The position numbers were made by a program, and so were the translations under genes. From Deltaproteobacteria bacterium (GTDB lineage: Bacteria; Desulfobacterota; Desulfobacteria; Desulfobacterales; JAFDCJ01): a DNA stretch of 21,568 nucleotides. Positions 7,933-15,211 of the stretch are shown here, piece by piece; position 1 is the stretch's first letter; every line of letters starts with the position of its first letter. A model generated the notes under the pieces. The model saw only the letters and a list, made by a program, of their open reading frames with translations. It made no database searches and had not been told where the DNA came from. Location of the stretch: contig JAJRVC010000430.1 of NCBI GenBank assembly GCA_024277475.1, positions 1 to 21,568 on the forward strand. Reading direction: 5' to 3'.

Positions 7933-9807
7933 TTAAAACTCTCTCAATGACTCCTGAATGCCTTTGTGGATTTCATACCAGTAGCTCAGGGCGGCTTCTT
8001 GTCTGTCTGTGGCGAAATTTTCAATCCATTTCAGCAACTCCGGGTCATTGTTGCCTTCTATAACATGCTGGCGTATCAGGAAGGTTTGAATGTAATCAAT
8101 ATTGCGTTGTGACTCCCAGTAGATAGAAGCGTTGCGGCTGCTTATTCTGCTAGCTGTGATGCGGCAATTTTCCAGATACTTTTTTTTCAGATCAAAGAGG
8201 GACCCCATTATATCCGGCAGCATCTCCTCTGCCCAGGAGCGGTGAAAGCGGCAGCATCCGAGATTATCCATAATAAGCTCGCTTTGAAGACGCCTGGCAC
8301 CGAAACGGCCAACTTCTCTGGGAGGCAGAAAATCTTTATCGTAATGCATATAATATTTCCCCATTATTGACATGGGAGACAGTACCCCGGGTGTCCAGTA
8401 CTGATTGGGCACCATCCAGCCTTTACGAGCGTAGGCGGTATAGACAAAGCAATCTCTTACTTTATCTCCTTTCCGCCTTGACAGCCGCCGGGCGAATTTT
8501 CGGGCCCCCTGTGACAGATCCAGAATGCCTCGTTTTTCAATAATGGCATCAAGGAGCTGTACGCCTATAGCGGCATTGTGCAGGGAGGTCGCTGCAACAT
8601 CAAATTCGTCGAGTTTGAAAACAGGAATCCCGGAAACTCCCAATTCCTGCGGAGTAACAGTGCTTTCCCCAAGGCACTCCATCAGCCAGGCAACCACACC
8701 CCCAACCGAAATTGCATCAAAGCCGTACATATCGGCATGATGATTCAGCTTTTCCGCGGCCCGTTGATCAAAAATACCGGACAGCGGTCCCAGGGCCTGA
8801 TAAGGCTCATAATCTTTTTTATATTCACCATGCATTTTTTTGCACACAGCCGCACATGGTTCTCCGCAATGCCTCTGCTTTTTTGGCACAATTGTCTCTT
8901 CGTTAAACTGCTTGAGGTAGTGTTCGAGGATAAATTTTTTATGAATTTCAAGACGGTCTGCCTCTTCCAGGTAGATGCTGCGATAGTTGAAAAAGAGCAT
9001 ACGTCCGGCCAGGGTCGTATAGTTGACACCGAAAGTTCCGCCTGTCTGGAGTTTGGGATCAAAACGGTACTTTGTTGTAGATTCGATATCTTTGGCGGCC
9101 AGCTTCTTTTGGTATTTATCAACAAACCAGGCATCGGCAACCTTGCGGTCCCTGAAGTCTTCATCTATGAAAGAACCACCGTAAATTATTGCTGCAATAC
9201 CATGGTCCTGAAGCAATTTTGATCCGAACCCACCGCGCCCGGCCCAGGTATCCACATGGCTCAATTTTCCATTCGTGATTGGAACGGAAGCAATGGCGCC
9301 TATATCCGTAGACCTTGCAGCAGGGCCGACAGCCAGGATGCGGGGATCGGTGGCGTATCTCTCGCCGAAAATTTTGTATGTATGATCCATTAAAGCATAT
9401 AAGCCGCGACGACCCTCTTTCCAGATACTGTTGAGATCAACCGGTGTTACTTCAACATGAATCTCTTCAGCATGCGTACGGTTGAGGTATACGATGGAAG
9501 GAACCGGTGCCTTGCCGACAACTGAAAGCATGTTGATTCCCAAGTTTTCAAAGACCAGGCCGGCGCCCCCCATTGATGATATATAAAATCCGCCCCAAGC
9601 TGGAGAAAACCCATTGAAAATCAGGCGGCTTGTCCCGGGGAAAATTGATCCCGCCAATAATCCCGTACCAATATTGAGGCTGTTGTGTTTCCCGGCCAGA
9701 TGCAACCCCAGGTCAACAGGGCCGAAAAACGTCCCGACCTTAAAGCGGTCCGTGCGGTAAAAAGCACTTCCTGCATCGATAAACAAAACTTTCAAATGAG
9801 GCTCCAT
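7933..9807 (-). CDS. Aldehyde:ferredoxin oxidoreductase family tungstoenzyme, GAPOR-like
   Basis: Cytosolic oxidoreductase with a bis-pterin tungsten (or Mo) centre and one [4Fe-4S] cluster. 624 residues. Pterin-binding features include GTGLLAGSIFPGTSR (about 47-61) and AGRGGFGSKLLQDHG (about 189-203). Cluster cysteines are in CGEPCAAVC (C314, C318, C322), with the distal one in DNLGCCRFHR (C518/C519). The C-x3-C-x3-C spacing, TGGTFGVNY, YEPYQALGPLSG and DNLGCCRFHR resemble the archaeal glyceraldehyde-3-phosphate:ferredoxin oxidoreductase as I remember it, rather than generic AOR, which uses C-x2-C-x3-C. GAPOR would convert glyceraldehyde-3-phosphate to 3-phosphoglycerate, yielding reduced ferredoxin. 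ATG 9807 has GAGGAG upstream. Co-orientation with glgP supports a glycolytic role. Family is near certain; GAPOR activity is inferred, and another aldehyde substrate remains possible. Confidence 0.85.
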   Translation of the reverse strand: MEPHLKVLFIDAGSAFYRTDRFKVGTFFGPVDLGLHLAGKHNSLNIGTGLLAGSIFPGTSRLIFNGFSPAWGGFYISSMGGAGLVFENLGINMLSVVGKAPVPSIVYLNRTHAEEIHVEVTPVDLNSIWKEGRRGLYALMDHTYKIFGERYATDPRILAVGPAARSTDIGAIASVPITNGKLSHVDTWAGRGGFGSKLLQDHGIAAIIYGGSFIDEDFRDRKVADAWFVDKYQKKLAAKDIESTTKYRFDPKLQTGGTFGVNYTTLAGRMLFFNYRSIYLEEADRLEIHKKFILEHYLKQFNEETIVPKKQRHCGEPCAAVCKKMHGEYKKDYEPYQALGPLSGIFDQRAAEKLNHHADMYGFDAISVGGVVAWLMECLGESTVTPQELGVSGIPVFKLDEFDVAATSLHNAAIGVQLLDAIIEKRGILDLSQGARKFARRLSRRKGDKVRDCFVYTAYARKGWMVPNQYWTPGVLSPMSIMGKYYMHYDKDFLPPREVGRFGARRLQSELIMDNLGCCRFHRSWAEEMLPDIMGSLFDLKKKYLENCRITASRISSRNASIYWESQRNIDYIQTFLIRQHVIEGNNDPELLKWIENFATDRQEAALSYWYEIHKGIQESLREF

Positions 9808-9839
9808 GGATATCTCCTCTATAGATCTGCAGGTGAAGC

Positions 9840-9852
9840 TTCGGTAACCGAA
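9840..9852. promoter_or_regulatory. Possible operator palindrome upstream of the oxidoreductase-glgP operon
   Basis: TTCGGTAACCGAA is a perfect 6+1+6 palindrome 33 bp upstream of the oxidoreductase start, likely in its leader or promoter. On the minus strand a TTGACA sits further upstream (9891-9896 as TGTCAA on plus), but I see no good -10 at 16-18 bp. The regulator is unknown and the palindrome could be chance. Confidence 0.3.
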
Positions 9853-9909
9853 ACTTGTATTGAGGCAGTCTCACACTTTGAGCGCGCCGTGTCAAGATCC
9901 ATGCAATTT

Positions 9910-9926
9910 GGGACGTTGTTGACAAA
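9910..9926 (+). repeat. Left inverted repeat of the REP-transposase locus
   Basis: GGGACGTTGTTGACAAA is the reverse complement of 11025-11041 with one mismatch (16 of 17). The two copies flank the transposase gene. The -35 hexamer of the transposase promoter lies inside this copy, whereas the other copy reads TTGATA at that place. Confidence 0.75.
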
Positions 9927-9947
9927 ATATACAAACCAGAATATATA
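9919..9947 (+). promoter_or_regulatory. Sigma70-type promoter for the REP transposase
   Basis: TTGACA (9919-9924), a 17-bp spacer, then TATATA (9942-9947), reading toward the transposase start at 10038. This is the best -35/-10 match seen in the window. The predicted leader is about 85 nt and ends in a strong AAGGGGG ribosome site at 10026-10032. Confidence 0.65.
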
Positions 9948-10037
9948 CAGGAAATGGGAAGAAAGAGCAGGAGCAGGGTTGGGATAAATAGGTGGTAAAA
10001 ACAACAGGGACGAATCAAGGGAATCAAGGGGGCTGAT

Positions 10038-10913
10038 ATGCCGCGAGGCGCTAGACTGGATGCTCCGGGGACGTTGCATCATGTGATTGTCCGGGGTATT
10101 GAAAGACGCAAGATTGTTGATAGTGATAAGGACCGTGAAGATTTTGTTAGTCGCATGGGCTCAATAGCCCTGGATACGGAGACCTCTATCTATGCATGGG
10201 TGCTGATGACCAATCACGCTCATATTTTACTTCGCAGCAGCACAGCCGGGCTGCCGACATTCATGCGTCGATTTCTTACAGGCTATGCCATATCGTATAA
10301 CCGAAGACACAAACGCTATGGGCACTTATTTCAAAATCGTTATAAATCTATTGTTTGTGAGGAAGATCCCTATTTTAGGGAACTTGTACGCTATATCCAC
10401 TTGAATCCGTTGAGAGCAGGCATGGTGGAAACCTTGGCAAAACTCGATTGGTACAAATGGTGTGGTCATTGCGTTATCATGAATTGTTGCGAAAACCATT
10501 GGCAGGACAGGCGCTATGTTTTAAAATGGTTTGGCCACAAAGAGGGAGACGCCCAAAAATCCTATAAGGAATTTGTTAAAAAAGGGATTGCTTTCGGGAA
10601 AAGACCGGATTTGACAGGCGGTGGCTTAATCCGATCCATGGGGGGATGGTCAATTGTAAAAGCCATGAGAAACAGCTGCGCTAAAGAAGAAAGTGATGAA
10701 AGGATACTTGGCAGCGGAGAATTTGTGTCAGAGGTGATTAAGCATGCCGAGGAAAAGGTGAAATATCAGCTGCCTGCCATGGAGCTGCAAAAAAGCATCA
10801 AGGAAGAGATAGAGCGACTTTGTCAAAATGAAAAAGTACCGGTTGCCATGCTTCAAACCGGCAGTCGTCGTCGCCCTTTACCGAAACTGAGAAGAGCGAT
10901 CGCACTGAAATAG
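10038..10913 (+). CDS. REP-associated tyrosine transposase (Y1/HUH), C-terminally truncated
   Basis: Single-strand DNA transposase of the IS200/IS605-related RAYT (TnpA-REP) family, thought to move or process REP repeats. The N-terminus (MPRGARLDAPGTLHHV-x-RG-x-ERR) is characteristic. The HUH motif is TNHAHILL (H60, H62), and the probable nucleophile is Tyr119 in VRYIHLNPLRAGMV; GHLFQNRYKS is also conserved. ATG 10038 has AAGGGGG upstream. After residue 291 a TAG stops the frame, but the same frame continues for 30 more codons that encode a typical helix-turn-helix tail. The catalytic domain is intact, so partial activity is possible. It is flanked by inverted repeats and preceded by its own promoter. 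It may have landed beside the oxidoreductase operon, which it faces away from. Confidence 0.9.
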   Translation: MPRGARLDAPGTLHHVIVRGIERRKIVDSDKDREDFVSRMGSIALDTETSIYAWVLMTNHAHILLRSSTAGLPTFMRRFLTGYAISYNRRHKRYGHLFQNRYKSIVCEEDPYFRELVRYIHLNPLRAGMVETLAKLDWYKWCGHCVIMNCCENHWQDRRYVLKWFGHKEGDAQKSYKEFVKKGIAFGKRPDLTGGGLIRSMGGWSIVKAMRNSCAKEESDERILGSGEFVSEVIKHAEEKVKYQLPAMELQKSIKEEIERLCQNEKVPVAMLQTGSRRRPLPKLRRAIALK

Positions 10914-11006
10914 ATCAACGAATATGGTGTGTCGTTAGCTGAAACCGCCAGACGGTTGGGCATATCGACATCCGGTGTGGCGCAGATATTAAGGCGTGGG
11001 AACTAG
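10914..11006 (+). pseudogene. Severed C-terminal helix-turn-helix of the REP transposase
   Basis: Directly after the TAG at 10911-10913, the same frame reads INEYGVSLAETARRLGIS followed by TSGVAQILRRGN and a second TAG at 11004-11006. This is a classic HTH, with a helix of the SLAETARRLG type, a turn and a recognition helix, as found at the C-terminus of longer RAYT-like proteins. There is no start codon or ribosome site for separate translation. A single nonsense substitution explains the split. Confidence 0.75.
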
Positions 11007-11024
11007 AGCGATTGGTTTGTATGA

Positions 11025-11071
11025 TTTATCAACAACGTCCCCATACTCTCGAACAACGTCCCCATACTCTC
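11025..11071. repeat. Right inverted repeat plus two 20-bp tandem repeats of the transposase locus
   Basis: 11025-11041 is the inverted partner of 9910-9926. It overlaps AACAACGTCCCCATACTCTC (11031-11050), which is repeated exactly at 11052-11071 after one G. The ACAACGTCCCC core therefore occurs twice here and once, inverted, upstream of the gene. These are candidate recognition sites for the adjacent transposase. Confidence 0.75.
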
Positions 11072-11092
11072 AATAAACTTTGGTTATTCCAA

Positions 11093-11302
11093 TTGGACTT
11101 TGCTTATGATATATACCCGGTGGACTCCGGTGACCGCACATCCGCCAGGCCCATGGATCGGCAGATTCGATAGGCCACCGGGGTTCAATATAAATGGAGC
11201 GACCGGCTCTCGGTGGGAGGGGGATTTGTTTATGCCGACTACGGCAAGGCCAAAATAGATAATGATCTACTCAAAGGCGATCACAAAAGAAAGGAGAGAT
11301 AG
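11093..11302 (+). pseudogene. C-terminal remnant of an outer-membrane transport porin (FadL/OMPP1-like)
   Basis: One frame reads LDFAYDIYPVD...RPMDRQIR, then TAG (11171-11173), then ATGVQYKWSDRLSVGGG and FVYADYGKAKIDNDLLKGD, ending at TAG 11302. The DRQIRY-A-G-x-QY-x-W-x-D, VGGG-x-VYADYG-x-A-x-I pattern is that of the last beta-strands of the FadL/OMPP1/TodX family. The TAG sits where the family has Tyr (TAY). The remainder of the gene is absent upstream, where the REP-transposase repeats stand. The usual final strand ending in Phe is also lost; the frame runs into the ribosome site of the next gene. Family assignment is from motif memory. Confidence 0.6.
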
Positions 11303-11303
11303 A

Positions 11304-11813
11304 ATGAAGCGAATCAATCGATTTTTTATTGTCTTGCTTCTCGCGGTCTTTATTGCCGGAACTGCTATGGCGCAGGATTTGATGATCTATCCTGCCAAGG
11401 GCCAAAGCCAAGACCAAATGGAAAAAGACAAATTTGAATGTTACGGTTGGGCCAAAGGGCAGACGGGGTTTGATCCCATGCAAATGCCCACAGCCACGGC
11501 GCCGCCGCCACCCAAGCAGGCCACGAGCAGCACAGCCGGTGGCGCGCTTAAAGGCGGTGCGGGCGGCGGACTGCTGGGCGCCGGCGTGGGCGCTATTGCC
11601 GGCGGCAAGAAGGGGGCCAAAAAAGGTGCGCTTATCGGCGGTCTTTCCGGCGGCACTATCGGCGGTGTTCGAAGTTCGTCGCAGCAAGAGCAAGACAAGA
11701 AGGCACAGAAACAGTGGGAAAAGCAGCAGACCAATCAATACATGCAAAAGCGTAATACTTACAACCGCGCCTACAGCGCCTGTTTGGAAGGTAAAGGATA
11801 CACGGTGAAGTGA
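11304..11813 (+). CDS. Secreted glycine-zipper protein (YMGG-like)
   Basis: 169 residues. ATG 11304 follows AAAGGAGAG; starting 14 codons earlier would spoil the signal peptide. The signal peptide ends TAMAQ (about residue 22). The centre is a Pro/Ala linker, then a glycine-zipper run (GGALKGGAGGGLLGAGVGAI, GALIGGLSGGTIGG, about 79-125) able to insert in or associate with a membrane. A charged Q/K-rich coil and a tail with YSACLEGKGY follow. Two cysteines, one after the signal (FECYGWAK) and one near the end, could form a disulfide. This arrangement fits periplasmic or outer-membrane YMGG-type glycine-zipper proteins of unknown role, often linked to envelope stress. Confidence 0.85.
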   Translation: MKRINRFFIVLLLAVFIAGTAMAQDLMIYPAKGQSQDQMEKDKFECYGWAKGQTGFDPMQMPTATAPPPPKQATSSTAGGALKGGAGGGLLGAGVGAIAGGKKGAKKGALIGGLSGGTIGGVRSSSQQEQDKKAQKQWEKQQTNQYMQKRNTYNRAYSACLEGKGYTVK

Positions 11814-11973
11814 GAAGACGGAAGGCGCAATTTTAACGAGGATTTTGGGTCTTTAATGCCCTTCCTTAACCCTGAACCTGTGAACGGTTACCATCGAACG
11901 GTTACCACGAAGATACAAGCTCAAAATGGTTGATAAGAGTCTTACAAATTTTAAAAAACAATGGGAGATCGCC

Positions 11974-12408
11974 ATGAATAAGATGAAATTGCTGGGTTTG
12001 ATTGGGTTGTCCATTTTTATTTCTTCCTTAACGGCTTGGGCCGGTGATTTTGACGGGTCACGGCCCTTGCTGTTTTCCGTAATTTCCGCGATGGAATGTA
12101 CCCCCGATAACGGGTGTCGCGCAGTGACGATTGAAAGCATGAATTTACCCCGGTTTCTTAAGATTGATTTTGAAAAAAAGACGATTGGCCGGACCCCGAA
12201 TCGTGACGCCAGACCCGCCAGTGCCATCGAACGTATGGAGCGCGTCGACGGCAAGCTGATTTTACAGGGGGCTGAAGACGGGTATCAGTCGGTGAGGGAC
12301 GGCCTGGGATGGACCATTGCCATTGCCGAAGATACCGGCAGGGTGGTGATGACGGCATCCGGCGATCAGGTTGCTTTTGTGGTGTTCGGGGCTCGTTTGC
12401 CGCTCTGA
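11974..12408 (+). CDS. Small exported protein of unknown function
   Basis: 144 residues starting at ATG 11974, with GGGAG seven bases upstream. The longer in-frame start would add 16 residues before the signal peptide and is not preferred. The signal peptide (MNKMKLLGLIGLSIFISSLTAWAG) is probably cut after AWA. The mature domain has ECTPDNGC, giving a likely disulfide pair, and beta-rich stretches ending in TGRVVMTASGDQVAFVVFGA, which suggests a small periplasmic beta-sandwich or barrel. I do not recognise the family. It sits between the glycine-zipper gene and the BamA-like gene, so an envelope role is plausible but unproven. Duplicated GAACGGTTACCA units (11882-11893 and 11896-11907) lie upstream. 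Confidence 0.8.
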   Translation: MNKMKLLGLIGLSIFISSLTAWAGDFDGSRPLLFSVISAMECTPDNGCRAVTIESMNLPRFLKIDFEKKTIGRTPNRDARPASAIERMERVDGKLILQGAEDGYQSVRDGLGWTIAIAEDTGRVVMTASGDQVAFVVFGARLPL

Positions 12409-12443
12409 CAAAGGGTAAATGAACATCGAACGTCCCGAATGTT

Positions 12444-12553
12444 GACAATCTCGTAAAAAGTCAAAATTTTCGAATTTCAATCTAATAACCTATTGAAATT
12501 ATTAAGTGTTAAATTTTATTTTTTGTGGTTTTTGTGACTTTTTGCGGCCACAT
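12444..12553. repeat. 110-bp dispersed repeat, copy A
   Basis: Direct repeat of 20973-21082. Shared blocks are AATCTCGTAAAAAGTCAAAA, ATTGAAATTATTAAGTGT, AAATTTTATTTTT and TTTTTGCGGCCACAT. In this copy the internal palindrome of copy B is degraded (the right arm reads GAATTTCAATC). It ends 86 bp before the BamA-like gene start and fills most of that spacer. Confidence 0.85.
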
Positions 12554-12639
12554 TAATGTTGAATAAAAAAAAGATAACGAAGCAAGCATATCATCCTGAA
12601 GAAACGAAAATATTCAAGCACTTGACTGGAGCGAGACAG

Positions 12640-13926
12640 ATGCGACAGATTGTATTCGCAGTATTCTTCCTTTTCGTATTGTTAACCGGTCTTTCAGCGT
12701 TCGGCGCGGGAGTCGTTGTCGGTCCGGATGGTAAATTTTCCAAAGAGACGCTTAGCCTTCCCTACGCCTTTTACAATGAAAGTTTTGGATTGGCTGCGGG
12801 GTATGTGCACGGCGTTGTGGGTTACCCCCAGAAACAATCGACCCTGCTGGCAACGGTCATGGCGGGCACCACGGGCTCGGCCATGGGCTTTCTGGTGGGT
12901 CGCGATATCCAGATGCCTCGCGTAAAACGGTTGTTTTTAGATCCGATCGTCCAGATCGGGCATTTTATTGACGCTGAAAGCTATGTCAACGGAAAGCCCC
13001 GTTTTGCCGACGAGCGGGCCGGCAGCAACGACTCGGACCAGGACAATTTTGTGAAGGGTGACGGCTGGGATAATTTTTTCCGTATGAAATTCAAATATTT
13101 GCTTCCCATCGGCCATGGCAGAGACGAGATCATCGGCACGTACAAAATGGACCAGGGGCTATTAAAATCCGGTGCCGAAGGCGGGACATCCCTGAACCCG
13201 TTGGCGAGCGGGAAGACTTACCTGGAGTTGAGGCCGTTTTACCGTTCGCAGCAGATCGACGGCCGCCACTTGGACGAAACAAGCAAGACCAACGGTCTTG
13301 ATTTTGCGGTTTTCATCGACAACCGCGATTATTACCTCAATCCTTCAAAGGGCTATGGTTTGCGGGGGAAAGTGTCGCGGGATTTCGGCCTGTTTGACAG
13401 CTCGAATTCCTGGACGAATCTTGAAAGCGAGCTGGATGTGTATGTTCCTTTGAAACTGTCAAACCGGTTTCGGCAGTCGGTTCTTGCGCTGGATGTCTGG
13501 ACGTCCTTCTCTCCGACCTGGGATGAGAAATCGAACCATGAAATCAAAAACCGGCCGCCGAGTTACACCGGCCCGACCCTTGGCGGTATCTGGAAAATGC
13601 GCGGTTACCCCACCAACCGTTTCAGCGACAAAGCGGCTGTTTATTACTCTGCCGAGTTGCGGGTAATACCCCGCTGGAACCCGTTTGACGGCTGGCCGTC
13701 GATCCAGAAATATCTCGGTATCCAGTGGCTGCAGTTCGTACCCTTTGTGGAGGTCGGGCGGGTGGCGTCCGAATGGAACTTCAGTACGTTGCATTCCGAC
13801 ATGAAATGGGATGTCGGCCTCGGCATCCGTGCCTTGGCCCAAGGCATCGTGATCCGCATCGACACCGCCGTGTCCGACGAACAGGTTGGGGTTCAGATGA
13901 TGATCAGCCAGCCGTTCCAATTCTGA
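12640..13926 (+). CDS. BamA/Omp85-type outer-membrane beta-barrel without POTRA domains
   Basis: 428 residues from ATG 12640 (GGAG eight bases upstream). This start gives a signal peptide MRQIVFAVFFLFVLLTGLSAFGAG; the earlier in-frame ATG adds 28 polar residues. The mature chain of about 400 residues is the size of an Omp85 barrel alone and consists of alternating amphipathic strands. GGIWKMRGYPTNRFSDKAAV (about 315-334) carries MRGY, the counterpart of the conserved VRGF/Y motif of loop 6 in the D15/BamA family. AVYYSAELRVIPRWNPF matches the strand after it. The last residue is Phe, as needed for BAM recognition. With no POTRA repeats it is more like stand-alone surface-antigen (D15-like) proteins than BamA itself, so an insertase role is unlikely. 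Function unknown. Confidence 0.8.
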   Translation: MRQIVFAVFFLFVLLTGLSAFGAGVVVGPDGKFSKETLSLPYAFYNESFGLAAGYVHGVVGYPQKQSTLLATVMAGTTGSAMGFLVGRDIQMPRVKRLFLDPIVQIGHFIDAESYVNGKPRFADERAGSNDSDQDNFVKGDGWDNFFRMKFKYLLPIGHGRDEIIGTYKMDQGLLKSGAEGGTSLNPLASGKTYLELRPFYRSQQIDGRHLDETSKTNGLDFAVFIDNRDYYLNPSKGYGLRGKVSRDFGLFDSSNSWTNLESELDVYVPLKLSNRFRQSVLALDVWTSFSPTWDEKSNHEIKNRPPSYTGPTLGGIWKMRGYPTNRFSDKAAVYYSAELRVIPRWNPFDGWPSIQKYLGIQWLQFVPFVEVGRVASEWNFSTLHSDMKWDVGLGIRALAQGIVIRIDTAVSDEQVGVQMMISQPFQF

Positions 13927-14026
13927 TTGGATGAAATCGAGTTTAGGTTTTTTAAGATAGAATTCCTTCATTCAACCAGTAAGCTATTCAACGAGGTCTG
14001 TTTTCTCAACTTTGAACCCGGGACCT

Positions 14027-15211
14027 CTAAACCCGTGGACGCCTAACCAGCCCTTTATTCCCCCTGCGGCTCATCAGTTGATAGCTTTGAAACAACAGTC
14101 CTGCGGCCAGCGCGGTTAAAGCGCTCATCAAAAACAGCGTGAATGATCCTGTGATTTCATAGACATAACCATTGATAAAAAAGCCCACCATCAATCCAAG
14201 CCCGTAAGTGATGCCGTTATTGACCGCCTGGCCCAGGGTTTTGGCATTTTGCGGTGCCAGACGATCGATGTACAAGATGCTGGCCATATGGAAGGTGCCG
14301 TAGGTTACGGCATGCAGGATCTGGGACAGTAGGATCAGGACCGCGGATTCAGCAACAAAGAGGATCATCAATCTGACAACCGCCACTAAAAACGAGACGA
14401 AGAGAACATTTTCCAGGGAAAAGCGGCTGAAGATTTTTTCTGATTTGATCATAACCAGTATTTCAGCTGTTGATGCCAGGGCCCAGGCGGTTCCGATGAA
14501 GGTGCTACGGTATCCTAAATTTTCCAGATGAATTGAAAAAAAACCGTAATAGGCGCTGTGGCTGATCAGCATCAAAAACGCACAGAACAGAAAAACAATC
14601 GTGCGTTTCTGCAAAAGGGAGCTTGCGCCTCGTGTCAGAAGATCTGTTTGAGGAGTTTTGAAAGCAGGTATGCGTGAGGAAATCGCAGCCAGCATCAAGG
14701 AACCTGCCAAAATTAGAATCAGGATGACATCCACTGAATAAAGATCGATAATTTTTCCGACCACCAGGACCATGGCGATAAAGCTGATCGATCCCCAGGC
14801 CCGTATCCGGCCGTAGCTTTTTTTCTCGGCATCCAGCACATCCATGGTGACAGCTTCTAGAAAGGATATGATGGGCGCATAAAACATTCCGTAAAACGCC
14901 GTGATGAGCATCATCGGCCAGAAATCGATGGTGAGCAGAAACAATACCCAGATGGACGTGCTGACAAAGTTACACAGGATATATATCGGTTTTCGCGCAT
15001 GAAAGCGATCGGCCAAGGCTCCCCAGATTAACGGGAACAAAACCAGGGTCATCGATCGTAGGGCCGATAGAAGACCGATTTGCAGGCCTGAAAATCCGAG
15101 GTGATAGCAGTACAGATTAAAATAGGGCAAAAAAATTCCCAGTACTCCGAAATATAGAAAGTACTGGGAGCTGATGACGATTTTTAAATTACGTCGGTTA
15201 TCCTTATTCAA
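14027..15211 (-). CDS. MFS transporter (MFS_1-like, HcaT/NupG-type)
   Basis: 394 residues with about 12 hydrophobic helices; inner-membrane symporter or exporter of unknown substrate. FGVLGIFLPYFNLYCYHLGFSG near the N-terminus is the LGIF-P-Y-NLY pattern of the MFS_1-like group. LIWGALADRFHARKPIY is the loop 2-3 motif A (G-x-x-x-D-R-x-x-R/K). The only good upstream start is TTG at 15211, which overlaps the end of the Hsp20 gene by 8 bp (15204-15211), so translation is probably coupled to it. No ATG lies upstream of the first membrane helix. Its convergent neighbour is the BamA-like gene, 100 bp away, with no clear terminator between them. Why a transporter is coupled to a chaperone is unclear. 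Confidence 0.85.
   Translation of the reverse strand: MNKDNRRNLKIVISSQYFLYFGVLGIFLPYFNLYCYHLGFSGLQIGLLSALRSMTLVLFPLIWGALADRFHARKPIYILCNFVSTSIWVLFLLTIDFWPMMLITAFYGMFYAPIISFLEAVTMDVLDAEKKSYGRIRAWGSISFIAMVLVVGKIIDLYSVDVILILILAGSLMLAAISSRIPAFKTPQTDLLTRGASSLLQKRTIVFLFCAFLMLISHSAYYGFFSIHLENLGYRSTFIGTAWALASTAEILVMIKSEKIFSRFSLENVLFVSFLVAVVRLMILFVAESAVLILLSQILHAVTYGTFHMASILYIDRLAPQNAKTLGQAVNNGITYGLGLMVGFFINGYVYEITGSFTLFLMSALTALAAGLLFQSYQLMSRRGNKGLVRRPRV

Noticed and set aside
8578..9222. 214-codon plus-strand frame
   Set aside because: It is antisense to the ferredoxin oxidoreductase gene and shows no domain of its own.
10070..10090. GGGGACGTTGCATCATG inside the transposase gene as another copy of its flanking repeat
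   Set aside because: It shares only GGGGACGTTG with the repeat and encodes the conserved PGTLHHV motif, so coincidence with coding constraint is the simpler reading.
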